64,000 nt of DNA from Portibacter lacus (lineage in GTDB: Bacteria; Bacteroidota; Bacteroidia; Chitinophagales; Saprospiraceae), in contig NZ_JAJNKA010000002.1 in NCBI RefSeq assembly GCF_021533215.1, positions 106,001 to 170,000 on the forward strand. The letters are read 5' to 3'. This document shows, piece after piece, positions 43,980 to 53,712 of the stretch. Position 1 is the first letter of the stretch, and each line of letters starts with the position of its first letter. A program made the translations under genes and the position numbers. The notes beneath the pieces are model-generated. The model saw only the letters and a list, made by a program, of their open reading frames with translations, was not told the DNA's origin and ran no database searches.

Positions 43980-46051
43980 CGAATCAAAGTGACGTCGCCT
44001 GTTATGACTTCATTTTCAACTTCAGGATCTAAAAACTCTAATGTTGCATACCAGATGTAGACACCAGGGTCTAATAATTCACCATTGATGGTGCCATCCC
44101 AACCAGCATTTAAATCTTGCGGAGATAGGTTAGACCCAGAGTATACTTGATTCCCCCAACGGTCATAAATATTGAACTGTAATATGCTGCTTACAGAAAA
44201 AGCATTTCCTGCGAGGTTGAAAATATCGTTAACTCCGTCATCATTAGGAGAGAAAATATTGGGAGCAAAAAGTGGTCTAATATTTAAAAAATCAAGTGTC
44301 ACATCATCTGAAACAACACAACCATCACTATCCATCACTGTCAGCGTATAAGTTGTTTCTGAAAATACAGTGACCGTTGGATCTAAACAACTATTCCCAC
44401 CATCTGGACAAACAATCATATCTGCGGGTGACCAAGAAATCGTCACATCAACAGTAGAATTATGACTCCCATTTAGTTGGTAAGAATCACCTAAAAATTC
44501 AACGGTATCGTCTGGACCAGCGTCTACGTTAAGCTCTGTTGCACTTACAATACTCACAGTCCTTGTCACCTCGCATCCTTTACGATCAATTAATCCCACT
44601 TCATAATCGCCTATTTCTAGGTCCGAAAAAGTAGTTATGGATTCATAATTTCCACCCATAAAATTATAACTGTATTCTGGAAATCCACCACTTCCTATTA
44701 TAGTAAATGATCCTTTCTGATCTTCGATACATCCTACATTTTGTTGGTTTACAATTTCTATCGTTACTTCTTCTACATCATCACAACAAGGTTCAACGGT
44801 GATCTGCTCTACTTCAGTAATCTTACATCCCAAATCAGAGGTTACTGATAAAACAACAAACTTTTCACCAAAAGTCAGATAAGTAATATCGAAAGGGCCA
44901 GCGCCTTCTCCTGTCTGAGGAACAGCATCTTCTCCAAAATTCCATTCATATTTTATAATGTTCCCAGCAACGTTTTCAGAATTATCTACCACCTCGAATA
45001 ACTTATCACACTTTAATCCAGATACGGGATTAACGACATTATCTACAATGATGGAAAAATCTGGGTCCGGTCCTTGAAATTCAGCATCTCCACCAAAATC
45101 CAAGCTTATCCCAACCCCTGTTTCTGTAAAATTATTTATCAATAATCCATAAGCTTTTCCGGCTTCTTGAACAAGAGGGCTTAAGAAATTATCATCTCCT
45201 GCAGCACATCCAGGATCTTCTTGTACATCATTAGAACCAACTCGAAGACCCGTAGGTCCAATGCACGAACTGGCCATACATCTTACAACGGTTTTCCCAC
45301 TAAAATCATCAATTCCATTAGGCAATTCATAGAGTACAAAATCTATATCATCATTAGCATTTAGTGGTGTAATTGCAAATGTTAAACTTCCATTATTCTC
45401 TGCTACCCATGTTGTCCAACTAGATTGGTTTTCACTATTCCCTATACCTACATCGAGACAAGAACCTGCTCCTTCATCAGCATCCATTCCACCTCCCGAT
45501 AGGGTTTGTACAACGAAACCTGTTTTGTCGCACAAGACGGCTGCTGTTTCTGCATCTTGTCCCGGTTCGATCGGTGGGTTGTAATTATTCACACAGATCT
45601 GAAATGACCCTACATTGCCTCCGGCGGCTCCCACTCTAATTAAGTATGTAGCACCAACAACTAATTCTGACTTAAATAAGTTAGCAACATCATCACCAAC
45701 GTCAACTGCAACACATCTTAGAACAGTCAAAGGAGAATCGCTACATGACCCATCCAAAAGAACGACTCTAGGCCTGGTTAAACTTCCTCCGTTATCTCCA
45801 TTGACAACGATGTTAACTGCCTGCCCTACTGCGGTAAATTTAAACCATAAATCATTCTGAACACCCTCGAAGCATCCTGTCGTTTCAAATTCTGAGCCAC
45901 CAGCATTAACCGTTGAGAACTCTGTACTAGCTGAACAATATGCAAGTGGATTTACTATTTCGAAGGCAGAAGCGCAATTCACATTCGAAGATTGGCCCCA
46001 AGAAGTAAGGACGAAAATATTAAATAGTACAAAAAGTAAAGCTCTATACAT
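43976..46051 (-). CDS. T9SS type B surface protein with SprB repeat
   Basis: This 691-residue protein has a signal peptide (1-19). The N-terminal two beta modules (NVNCASAFEIV, DLWFKFTAVG; then AAVLCDKTGFVV) resemble pre-peptidase C-terminal domains. A PKD-like domain (about 345-420), one SprB repeat (about 435-500) and an Ig-like unit with CPDGGNSCLDP follow. The gliding-motility-associated type B sorting domain ends the protein (FAPNIFSPNDDGVNDIF, YDRWGNQVYSGS, GVYIWYATLEF). It is exported through T9SS to the cell surface. It is a shorter paralogue of the 46619 gene, with lptC between them. Confidence 0.92.
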   Translation of the reverse strand: MYRALLFVLFNIFVLTSWGQSSNVNCASAFEIVNPLAYCSASTEFSTVNAGGSEFETTGCFEGVQNDLWFKFTAVGQAVNIVVNGDNGGSLTRPRVVLLDGSCSDSPLTVLRCVAVDVGDDVANLFKSELVVGATYLIRVGAAGGNVGSFQICVNNYNPPIEPGQDAETAAVLCDKTGFVVQTLSGGGMDADEGAGSCLDVGIGNSENQSSWTTWVAENNGSLTFAITPLNANDDIDFVLYELPNGIDDFSGKTVVRCMASSCIGPTGLRVGSNDVQEDPGCAAGDDNFLSPLVQEAGKAYGLLINNFTETGVGISLDFGGDAEFQGPDPDFSIIVDNVVNPVSGLKCDKLFEVVDNSENVAGNIIKYEWNFGEDAVPQTGEGAGPFDITYLTFGEKFVVLSVTSDLGCKITEVEQITVEPCCDDVEEVTIEIVNQQNVGCIEDQKGSFTIIGSGGFPEYSYNFMGGNYESITTFSDLEIGDYEVGLIDRKGCEVTRTVSIVSATELNVDAGPDDTVEFLGDSYQLNGSHNSTVDVTISWSPADMIVCPDGGNSCLDPTVTVFSETTYTLTVMDSDGCVVSDDVTLDFLNIRPLFAPNIFSPNDDGVNDIFNLAGNAFSVSSILQFNIYDRWGNQVYSGSNLSPQDLNAGWDGTINGELLDPGVYIWYATLEFLDPEVENEVITGDVTLIR

Positions 46052-46057
46052 ATGTTC

Positions 46058-46618
46058 TTATTGACCCAATGCAGCAGAAATATCCTTCACATTCATTTTA
46101 GCTGAAAAGTTCTTCTTAATGGTGAATTCTGTAAACTGTTTATTTGTTTCGAATCCATATCCATAGGACGTGTCTCCTTTTTCGGGCTGGGTTATTCTCA
46201 CAAATTTATCCGTATAAATATATTCATTCTTTTCATCCCAAATCAATTCTGAAGTCTCTAATTTTTCATTTTCCGTATTATACAGAACTACACTATCTCT
46301 AACTGTCACCAAATTCTCTCGCTCTACTCGCTCTAAATACTTAGCATCTAGCCAGCTTAATGGCACTTGATTTTCATCCATAAACTCTACATGAACACCA
46401 TCTGTGAAGACGTCTTTAGGATCCTTAGGACCAACATGTCTTTCCAATTTCGGTCCATTTACTTTTAATCTAATTTTAGCAGAATCACTATAGATGACAT
46501 GCACATCTGTTGCATGCTCGATGTCTGTATCGATGGTTTCAAACAAGGCATTTACTTCTTCTAAATCATTAGAACAAGCAAAAAACAACACCATACTTAG
46601 CACAAAAATTACTCTCAT
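46058..46618 (-). CDS. lptC: LPS export ABC transporter periplasmic protein LptC
   Basis: This 186-residue protein has an N-terminal lipoprotein-type signal (VLFFACSN). The LptC beta-jelly-roll follows: DSAKIRLKVNGPKLERH, DGVHVEFMDENQVPLSWLDAKY, TVRDSVVLYN, LETSELIWDEKNEYIYTDKF and KNFSAKMNVKDI. LptC passes LPS from LptB2FG to the periplasmic bridge. The gene is packed between two T9SS type B genes with 0 and 6 bp gaps, so it must be transcribed with them. Confidence 0.92.
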   Translation of the reverse strand: MRVIFVLSMVLFFACSNDLEEVNALFETIDTDIEHATDVHVIYSDSAKIRLKVNGPKLERHVGPKDPKDVFTDGVHVEFMDENQVPLSWLDAKYLERVERENLVTVRDSVVLYNTENEKLETSELIWDEKNEYIYTDKFVRITQPEKGDTSYGYGFETNKQFTEFTIKKNFSAKMNVKDISAALGQ

Positions 46619-49600
46619 CTATCTTAATAACGTTAAATCACCGCTTACTGTTACTGGGTCGCCATCTGGTCTTGAAATATATCTAATTTCTGCAAACCAA
46701 GTATATACTCCTTGTTCTGCAAGAACGCCGTTTACACTTCCATCCCATCCGCCAGTTTCATCATTAGGTAACAAATTCGACCCCGAATATACCATGTTTC
46801 CCCATCGATCAAAAATTACAAGTTTTTCAATACTTTCGACAATCGTTGGATCTGACAGAATACTGAAATAATCGTTAACTCCATCGTCATTAGGAGAAAA
46901 AATATTAGGCATGTAAATGTCCGTATTTTCTACTACAATAACCCTTACTTCATCTATTGCCGAACAACCTAATTCATCGAATACCGTCATCGTATAAGTC
47001 GTCGTTATTTCTGGATTGATCTGAGGACTTAGGCAATTAAGAGTTCCATCTGGACACATAATGCCATTCGGTGGAGACCAGGAGACTGTAACATTGCCTA
47101 TTCCATTATGACTGCCGCTTAAGGTATCAAAAGGCTCACTGCCATTGATGGTTACATCGTCACCTGCATTAGCAATAAATCCAGGTATAGAGTTTATGGT
47201 CAATGTAAGATTCTGCACACAATTAAAGCGGTCTTGAATTCCTATGACATAATCACCCGGAGCTAGATTCTCGAATATGCTATCATCAGAAAAACTTCCA
47301 TTGTCAATGTTATACTGATAATCTGGAAACCCACCCAAACCTGATACGGAAACGTAAGATCCCAATGCACCATTACAATAATCATCTCTTATACTATCTA
47401 TCTGAACTGCTAAATCACTAGAAGTACATACGTCTGGAACAAAAATCGTAATCATATCAGACTTTACACAACCATTTTCATCTGTAATCGTGACGTTAAA
47501 GTCTGTTGTTTCTGTAACAGTAATGGTTGGATTCAAGCAGTTCGTACTTCCATCTGCACAGATCACAAATTCACTCGGTTCCCAAATAATCTCATTAATT
47601 CCTACAGCATCAGTTGTAACCAATGGTGTAGCAGGGTTCCCTGGAAATGACAATGAAATATCATCTCCTGCGTCAATGTTGAAATCCGGAACTTCTGTAA
47701 TATCCACTACCGTTCCGAACTCACAATTAAAAGCATCTCTGACAACGATGAAGTAACTCCCAGAAGGTAAATCTTCAAATACTGGATTCGAGGTATACCC
47801 TTCATCGTTGATATTATATTCATAATCAGGGACACCATCAGTACCAGAAACTGCAATATATCCTGTACTTAATCCGGAACAGGTCACAGATCTAATACTG
47901 TCTATACTTATTCCTAAGCTAGAACTCGAGCACAGATCGACCGAAATGTTTATTTCATCAGAGGCACTACAACCATTAGCATCAGTTACTGTAACTGTAT
48001 AGGTTATCTCGAAAAGATCGATGGGAAGCCTTATACTAGGATTCAAGCAATTAGTACTTCCATCTGAACAGCTAAGTCCGAGATCTTCTGGTGACCACGT
48101 TACCGTGACATCACCCATTGCATCTGTAATTGCACTTAAGTCTACGACCTCTAATGGATCAGTTAAAACGATATCTTCTCCCGCATCAACCGTAAAATCT
48201 GCTCCTTCTATAATGGTAAATGTTGTATCCTTCATGCAAGCTCCACCTATACTTCTAATTCCTATCGTATGGTCTCCAAGTGTCAAATTCTCAAAAATTG
48301 CAGTTGGTTGAAAGGGGCCTCCGTCTATATTATATTCAAAAGGTTCACACGCTGCACTAGGACTAACAGCTAAGTAACCATCAGCTGCTCCGCCACATCC
48401 AATATGCCCTATGCTATCCAGTTCCAATGTTAAAGAATCAAGATATCCACAAGCTATTAAATCTACATCCTTGGTAACATAAACTTGGCAGCCTAATTCA
48501 GTTGTAATTTTTAGAGTTATTGATTTGCTTCCATATTCATCATACGATATATTAAATGGACCAGGACCAGTCCCTTCTTCAGGTGTTGCTCCTTGTCCAA
48601 AATCCCATTCGTAGTCTGTAATATTAGATACGTTGTCAAAACTTTCATCTTCTATAATAAGTCCCGATCCACATTCATCTATTGCTACTTGAAAATCCGC
48701 CTGAGGTCCTTCAAACTCACCAGTTCCTCCAAACTCTATATTGAATCCAGAGTCACTATCACTAAAATTATTAATAATAAGGACATAACTTTTGCCAACT
48801 TCCATATTTATAAACTGAGCAAAACCATCCTCACCTATTTCACAATTAGAATCTTCCTCAAGATCAACAGAGGTGAGATCAAGCCCAGTAGTTGCTCCGC
48901 AAGAAGTTACTTGCCCGGTACTACTATCTTCACCACCATCAGATGCAACACATCTCAGTAAGGTTTTCTCACAATTCTCTAACCCATTTGTTAATTCATA
49001 TAATGCGAAATCATAATCATCAAACTTTAAAGTAGGTGAGATTTCAAACGTTAGACTTCCAGCTACAGCGCATCGGAATTTGAACCAACTAGAATTATTT
49101 TCACCCACAAGTAAGCACGCATCATCGGCTTCCGAACCATCAAGTCCCTCTCCTTCTACGTACTGCACTACAAATGGCTCTTTATTGCACAAAATTGCGG
49201 CTGTTCCACAATCTTTACCAGGAACAACTGGAGAATTATAACCTTGAGTACAAATCTTAAATACTCCATCACCTGCATTTCTCCTTGAATCTACAACAAT
49301 ATAGTATCGTTCTCCAATACTTAATCCATCAAAAAAAATCTGATTCAAGTGAGCTCCTCTACCATCCTCTATACATGCACCTGTTTCAGTAATATTGCCA
49401 CAATCATCTCCTTTAAGAAGTACAATTTTTACATCTTCCAAGTTGTCTTCTTGAAAAGTCCCATCCACAGAAATATTGATAGAAACAGATCTAGCTACAA
49501 AAGTGAACCAAAGATCATTGTAGACATCTCCCCAGCAGGCGGGTACTGTTAATCCAGATGAACCGACATCTTCACTACTAAATTCTGTATCTCCAGAACA

Positions 49601-49717
49601 ATAGTTACTTGGATCAACGATCTCGAAAGCGCTCGCACAATCCACATTCGTAGACTGTCCCTGTAATAAATACATTGACATAAAGAAAACGACAATAACT
49701 AACGAGCCTTTTTTCAT
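46619..49717 (-). CDS. T9SS type B surface protein with three SprB repeats
   Basis: This 1032-residue protein has a signal peptide (1-20), the same two N-terminal modules as the 43976 protein (NVDCASAFEIV, AAILCNKEPFVVQY), a PKD-like domain, then three composite units. Each unit is a SprB repeat (for example CSGLSTGYIAVSGTDGVPDY) followed by an Ig-like part with CxDGxxNCLxP. A type B sorting domain ends it (MPNIFSPNDDGVNDYF, FDRWGNMVYSGS). SprB repeats occur in adhesins of gliding Bacteroidota. First gene of the operon with lptC. Confidence 0.92.
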   Translation of the reverse strand: MKKGSLVIVVFFMSMYLLQGQSTNVDCASAFEIVDPSNYCSGDTEFSSEDVGSSGLTVPACWGDVYNDLWFTFVARSVSINISVDGTFQEDNLEDVKIVLLKGDDCGNITETGACIEDGRGAHLNQIFFDGLSIGERYYIVVDSRRNAGDGVFKICTQGYNSPVVPGKDCGTAAILCNKEPFVVQYVEGEGLDGSEADDACLLVGENNSSWFKFRCAVAGSLTFEISPTLKFDDYDFALYELTNGLENCEKTLLRCVASDGGEDSSTGQVTSCGATTGLDLTSVDLEEDSNCEIGEDGFAQFINMEVGKSYVLIINNFSDSDSGFNIEFGGTGEFEGPQADFQVAIDECGSGLIIEDESFDNVSNITDYEWDFGQGATPEEGTGPGPFNISYDEYGSKSITLKITTELGCQVYVTKDVDLIACGYLDSLTLELDSIGHIGCGGAADGYLAVSPSAACEPFEYNIDGGPFQPTAIFENLTLGDHTIGIRSIGGACMKDTTFTIIEGADFTVDAGEDIVLTDPLEVVDLSAITDAMGDVTVTWSPEDLGLSCSDGSTNCLNPSIRLPIDLFEITYTVTVTDANGCSASDEINISVDLCSSSSLGISIDSIRSVTCSGLSTGYIAVSGTDGVPDYEYNINDEGYTSNPVFEDLPSGSYFIVVRDAFNCEFGTVVDITEVPDFNIDAGDDISLSFPGNPATPLVTTDAVGINEIIWEPSEFVICADGSTNCLNPTITVTETTDFNVTITDENGCVKSDMITIFVPDVCTSSDLAVQIDSIRDDYCNGALGSYVSVSGLGGFPDYQYNIDNGSFSDDSIFENLAPGDYVIGIQDRFNCVQNLTLTINSIPGFIANAGDDVTINGSEPFDTLSGSHNGIGNVTVSWSPPNGIMCPDGTLNCLSPQINPEITTTYTMTVFDELGCSAIDEVRVIVVENTDIYMPNIFSPNDDGVNDYFSILSDPTIVESIEKLVIFDRWGNMVYSGSNLLPNDETGGWDGSVNGVLAEQGVYTWFAEIRYISRPDGDPVTVSGDLTLLR

Positions 49718-49869
49718 TGGTTCCTGTTCTTTTATCTTAAGACACTAATTGTACATCAATTCCGCGCTTATTATTGCATATTATTCAAAATTAATACCAA
49801 ATCAAAGTAATTTTTAAAGTTATCACAGCTTAACCAAGACTTAATTGATTAATATTTTAATTTCGTAAT

Positions 49870-50535
49870 ATGTTATATTTAGTACCTACACCTATTGGAA
49901 ATTTAGGAGATGCTACACCTCGGAGTATTGAAATTCTCCAAGATGTTCAGCTGATCCTTGCTGAAGATACTAGGAATACCGGCAAGCTGCTGAAATTATT
50001 AGCTATCGAAAATAGGATGAAGGCATTTCATGCGCATAACGAGCATAATCAGATAGATTATGTCATCCAACTCTTATCATCTGGACAGGACGTAGCCATG
50101 GTGACGGATGCAGGTACACCAGGGATTTCGGATCCGGGATATTTATTAGTCAATGCATGTCATGAAAATAACATTCAGGTAAGTTGTCTTCCAGGGCCTA
50201 CTGCATTTGTTCCCGCTTTAGCCGCATCAGGACTACCATCAGATAAATTTTATTTCGAGGGATTCTTGCCTCAGAAAAAAGGCCGTCAGACTAGATGGAA
50301 GTTTCTTTCTGAGCTGGAATACACCTTCATTCTATACGAATCGCCATATCGTGTTATTAAGTGCCTCAAAGAAATCGTAGAATTCTGTGGTGAAGAGCGA
50401 AAAATCTGCTTTGCAAGAGAAATATCTAAACTGCATGAGGAAATAAAGCAAGGTACAGCTAAGGCAATATTAGAAGATTTCGAAAACAGACCAAGTATAA
50501 AAGGTGAATTCGTTATCATTGTATCAGGAAAATAA
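49870..50535 (+). CDS. rsmI: 16S rRNA (cytidine-1402-2'-O)-methyltransferase RsmI
   Basis: This 221-residue protein is of family length. The tetrapyrrole-methylase fold shows LYLVPTPIGNLGDATPRSI, LAEDTRNTGKLL, FHAHNE, VTDAGTPGISDPGYLL and CLPGPTAFVPALAASGLP. RsmI methylates the ribose of C1402 at the ribosomal decoding centre. Start ATG at 49870. Confidence 0.97.
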   Translation: MLYLVPTPIGNLGDATPRSIEILQDVQLILAEDTRNTGKLLKLLAIENRMKAFHAHNEHNQIDYVIQLLSSGQDVAMVTDAGTPGISDPGYLLVNACHENNIQVSCLPGPTAFVPALAASGLPSDKFYFEGFLPQKKGRQTRWKFLSELEYTFILYESPYRVIKCLKEIVEFCGEERKICFAREISKLHEEIKQGTAKAILEDFENRPSIKGEFVIIVSGK

Positions 50536-50623
50536 AGGCAATTCATCGAAAAAATATCCAAGCTCATCAGAAACATGGAATTTTTTCTTTTCATTGTCGG
50601 ATTAATATAGATAAAAACAATCG

Positions 50624-51535
50624 ATGAACATACTCTCTATTCAAGATGTGGTAAAACGCTACCACAATCATACTGCTGTAGACCATGTCAGTTTCGACAT
50701 TCCGAAAGGCAAGATTTTCGGACTACTAGGACCTAACGGTGCTGGTAAAACTTCCTTAATTAGAATTATCACAACCATAACAAGACCAGATTCAGGTCAG
50801 GTACTTTTAGATGGTGCACCATTAAGTAAGAGGACACCCGAAGAAATCGGATACATGCCAGAAGAACGAGGTCTATATAAGAAAATGAAGGTGGGAGAAC
50901 ATCTGAAATACTTAGGTCGGCTTAAAGGGCTTTCAGAAAAAGAAGTGAAGACGAAGATGGATTATTGGATGGAGCGATTCGAAATCACAAATTGGTATAA
51001 GAAAAAAATAGAGGAGCTTTCTAAAGGAATGCAGCAAAAAATCCAATTTATCGCTACTGTTCTCCATGATCCTAAGCTATTAATTCTAGATGAGCCGTTT
51101 TCTGGATTAGACCCTGTAAATACGAATCTCATTAAAGATGAAATAGATCGTCTGAACAAGCAAGGAACTAGCATTATTTTCTCTACTCATAGAATGGAAC
51201 AAGTAGAAGAAATATGTGAACGAATCGTATTGATTAATCAAGGTAAGAAAATCCTAGAAGGTCAAGTTTCAGATATAAAAAACCAGTTTAAAGAAAATTT
51301 ATACAAGATTAAGTTTGATGGAGAAATTTCTCAGGAAGTAGCCCAGAGATATCAAATGGTAGCAGATAGAGATGGTCATCTTTTCAGTCTCAATGAAGGA
51401 CAAACCAGCAATGATCTGTTAAGAGAATTGCTCGCAGCAAACATCACCATCCACGCTTTCGAAGAAAAACTTCCGAGCGTTAATGAAATCTTCATCAATC
51501 TTGTCAACGAATCTAAACTACAAACCAATGGATAA
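50624..51535 (+). CDS. ABC exporter ATP-binding protein (NatA-like)
   Basis: This 303-residue protein has Walker A GPNGAGKTS, signature LSKGMQQKIQ, Walker B LLILDEPFSGLDP and switch His in STHRME. A C-terminal extension (about 220-303) resembles NatA-type accessory regions (DUF4162). It overlaps the permease gene by 8 bp, which fixes the pair. In Bacillus NatAB exports Na+, but such pairs in Bacteroidota have no known substrate. Confidence 0.94.
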   Translation: MNILSIQDVVKRYHNHTAVDHVSFDIPKGKIFGLLGPNGAGKTSLIRIITTITRPDSGQVLLDGAPLSKRTPEEIGYMPEERGLYKKMKVGEHLKYLGRLKGLSEKEVKTKMDYWMERFEITNWYKKKIEELSKGMQQKIQFIATVLHDPKLLILDEPFSGLDPVNTNLIKDEIDRLNKQGTSIIFSTHRMEQVEEICERIVLINQGKKILEGQVSDIKNQFKENLYKIKFDGEISQEVAQRYQMVADRDGHLFSLNEGQTSNDLLRELLAANITIHAFEEKLPSVNEIFINLVNESKLQTNG

Positions 51536-52853
51536 AATTCTACTAATTTTTAAACGTGAATACTTAACGCGCGTATTTAAGAAGTCTTTCTTATTAACGA
51601 CGTTACTGACACCGCTTGCAATTTTTGTCTTGGTTTTAGTACTTGGAACCATCATGACTTATGATTCGGACGATGCGCAAACGGTGCTCGTTTCAGATCC
51701 AGGAAATATATTGAATGGTGATATGAACGGTAGCAATACGATATCGTATCAATTTTCCGATAAAGATTTAGAGCAAATCAAGGGTGAATATTCTAAAAAT
51801 GGCGAATTTGCGGGTATTCTCTATGTCCCTGAAATTTCTGACTTATCAAATAGGAATCATACCATATTCTACTACTCTGATGAAAAACTGAGTATTGATG
51901 TAAATCGAACGATCTCTCGTAGTGTGCGATCGAAAATCAAAGATTATAAGATAGTACAGCTGGGCATCGATCCATCTCAACTTGACAAATTAAATACAGA
52001 CATTACACTGGATCCTGAACCCATTTCAGCAGATGTGGAGGATAGTACTTCAGACTCTACCTTTGTAAGAGCCATCTTAGGTGGAGCGATGGGTTACATT
52101 ATGTTCTTTATCATTATTATATACGGCATGATGGTTATGAGAAGTGTTATGGAAGAAAAAATAAATCGTATTGTAGAAATTATGATTTCTTCGGTGAAGC
52201 CCTTTCAGATGATGTTAGGTAAAATTCTAGGAGTTGGAGCAGTGGGGCTTACACAGATTATTATATGGACTGTTCTTATCATGGTGCTTTCGACCGTTGC
52301 GTATAGCATACTTGGCATAGATCCTCAAGAAATGTCAGAATTAGCCGCTAATGGAGCTAATTTACCAGCAGAAATGGAGAATAGTACCGCTGCTGAGATA
52401 TCAAATATTTTTGTGGAGTTAGGTAAAGTGAATTGGCTTATGATCATTCCTTTGTTTATTATCTATTTCATAGGAGGATACATCATCTATACCTCTTTGT
52501 TTGCGGCTGTTGGATCTGCAATAGGTGATGATTTAAATGAAGGAAATTCTCTGACGATGCCTTTAATGATGCCAATAATATTAGCGGTTTATATCATGTT
52601 CAAAGCGGTAGAATCACCTAATAGTAGTTTGGCCGTGTGGTCATCTATGATTCCGTTTTTATCTCCGATCGTGATGCCTGCAAGACTAGCAGCAGATATT
52701 CCATTCTGGCAAATTGCTTTGTCAGTTGCACTTCTTGCACTTTTCTGCTTCTTCTCTGTATGGATTGCAGCAAGAATATACAGAGTGGGAATTCTACTTT
52801 ATGGAAAGAAAGCGAGTATAAAAGAAATCGGAAAGTGGATATTTACAAAGTAA
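51528..52853 (+). CDS. ABC-2 type permease (NatB-like)
   Basis: From the ATG at 51528 (MDKILLIFKREYLTRVFKKS) the protein has 441 residues. It has one helix at about 22-45, a large extracytoplasmic domain (50-175) and five further helices (about 180-430, GYIMFFIIIIYGMMVM, IIIWTVLIMVLSTVAY, MMPIILAVYIMF). The MRSVMEEKINRIVEIMISSV loop is typical of NatB/ABC2_membrane_3 permeases. Works with the ATPase encoded just upstream. Confidence 0.93.
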   Translation: MDKILLIFKREYLTRVFKKSFLLTTLLTPLAIFVLVLVLGTIMTYDSDDAQTVLVSDPGNILNGDMNGSNTISYQFSDKDLEQIKGEYSKNGEFAGILYVPEISDLSNRNHTIFYYSDEKLSIDVNRTISRSVRSKIKDYKIVQLGIDPSQLDKLNTDITLDPEPISADVEDSTSDSTFVRAILGGAMGYIMFFIIIIYGMMVMRSVMEEKINRIVEIMISSVKPFQMMLGKILGVGAVGLTQIIIWTVLIMVLSTVAYSILGIDPQEMSELAANGANLPAEMENSTAAEISNIFVELGKVNWLMIIPLFIIYFIGGYIIYTSLFAAVGSAIGDDLNEGNSLTMPLMMPIILAVYIMFKAVESPNSSLAVWSSMIPFLSPIVMPARLAADIPFWQIALSVALLALFCFFSVWIAARIYRVGILLYGKKASIKEIGKWIFTK

Positions 52854-52900
52854 ATATATTGCTTTTCTAACTCCTCGATAGGGTAAAATAGTATAACGTA

Positions 52901-52934
52901 AAAGAGCGCTGGAAGTGAATTTCCAGCGCTCTTT
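52901..52934 (+). terminator. Strong Rho-independent terminator
   Basis: AAAGAGCGCTGGAA and TTCCAGCGCTCTTT make a perfect 14-bp stem with a 6-base loop, and T residues follow on the plus strand (A residues precede). It ends the natAB-like transcript and may also serve the convergent LysM gene. Confidence 0.93.
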
Positions 52935-53020
52935 TTATATCTCTAATCGATGCTTGAATGATCTGAGTTCATTTAACCATAAATGACCTTCAAAAAATTT
53001 GCACGATGTTCAGCTCAAGA

Positions 53021-53482
53021 TTATTGTTGAGGAATTCTCAATACTTGACCAGGGTAAATCTTATCAGGATGATCTAACATTGGCTTATTAGCTTCGAAGA
53101 TCGAATTGTATTTCATCGGATCACCATACTGAGCCTTAGAAATTTTAGATAATGTATCTCCTGATTGTACTGTATAGAATTTAGCTTCTGGCTCTGGATT
53201 TGTAACTGTGATTCTATCTTCCACACATCCTACTCCTTCACAATTTCCTAGTGCCAAAATAATTTTTTCTCTATCTGCATTTGTTGCTGTTTCACCAGAA
53301 ATAACAATTTGTTCAGCCATTTCTAGATTTAAACCATTTACTGGTATACCTAGACGTGTGATTTCAGATTTCATTGCATCTAACTTAGATACTTCAGCAG
53401 ATTTTACTGCTTCTTCTACTTTTGGCTCAGATTTACCTGTTAATTTTTTTCCAGCCTTCTTTAAAAACGAAAATAATCCCAT
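53021..53482 (-). CDS. kbp: BON-LysM protein, Kbp/YgaU-like
   Basis: This 153-residue protein starts MGLFSFLKKAGKKL, as in E. coli YgaU. A BON domain (about 30-95) and a C-terminal LysM domain (about 100-150, FYTVQSGDTLSKISKAQYGD, YPGQVLRIP) follow. E. coli Kbp binds potassium in the cytoplasm. No signal peptide is present. It has its own gap of 230 bp upstream, where I see no distinct promoter motif. Confidence 0.92.
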   Translation of the reverse strand: MGLFSFLKKAGKKLTGKSEPKVEEAVKSAEVSKLDAMKSEITRLGIPVNGLNLEMAEQIVISGETATNADREKIILALGNCEGVGCVEDRITVTNPEPEAKFYTVQSGDTLSKISKAQYGDPMKYNSIFEANKPMLDHPDKIYPGQVLRIPQQ

Positions 53483-53712
53483 TGAATTTTAAATTTTGAT
53501 TTGATAAAGTAAGTCAATTTCTTTTCCTACTTCCTTGTTAATTAATATAATACATTTTATGCAACGTTAATTATCGTTATGAAAGTTCATTCAGATGGGA
53601 GAGAAATTTTACATTTTGTCATTTCGACACAAACTAATAGGATTATTGGGCTTTAAACCCACATAAAAGGCAATCATTTCTAGTTACTGAGCAATCCTAT
53701 TCTAAACTTTGA

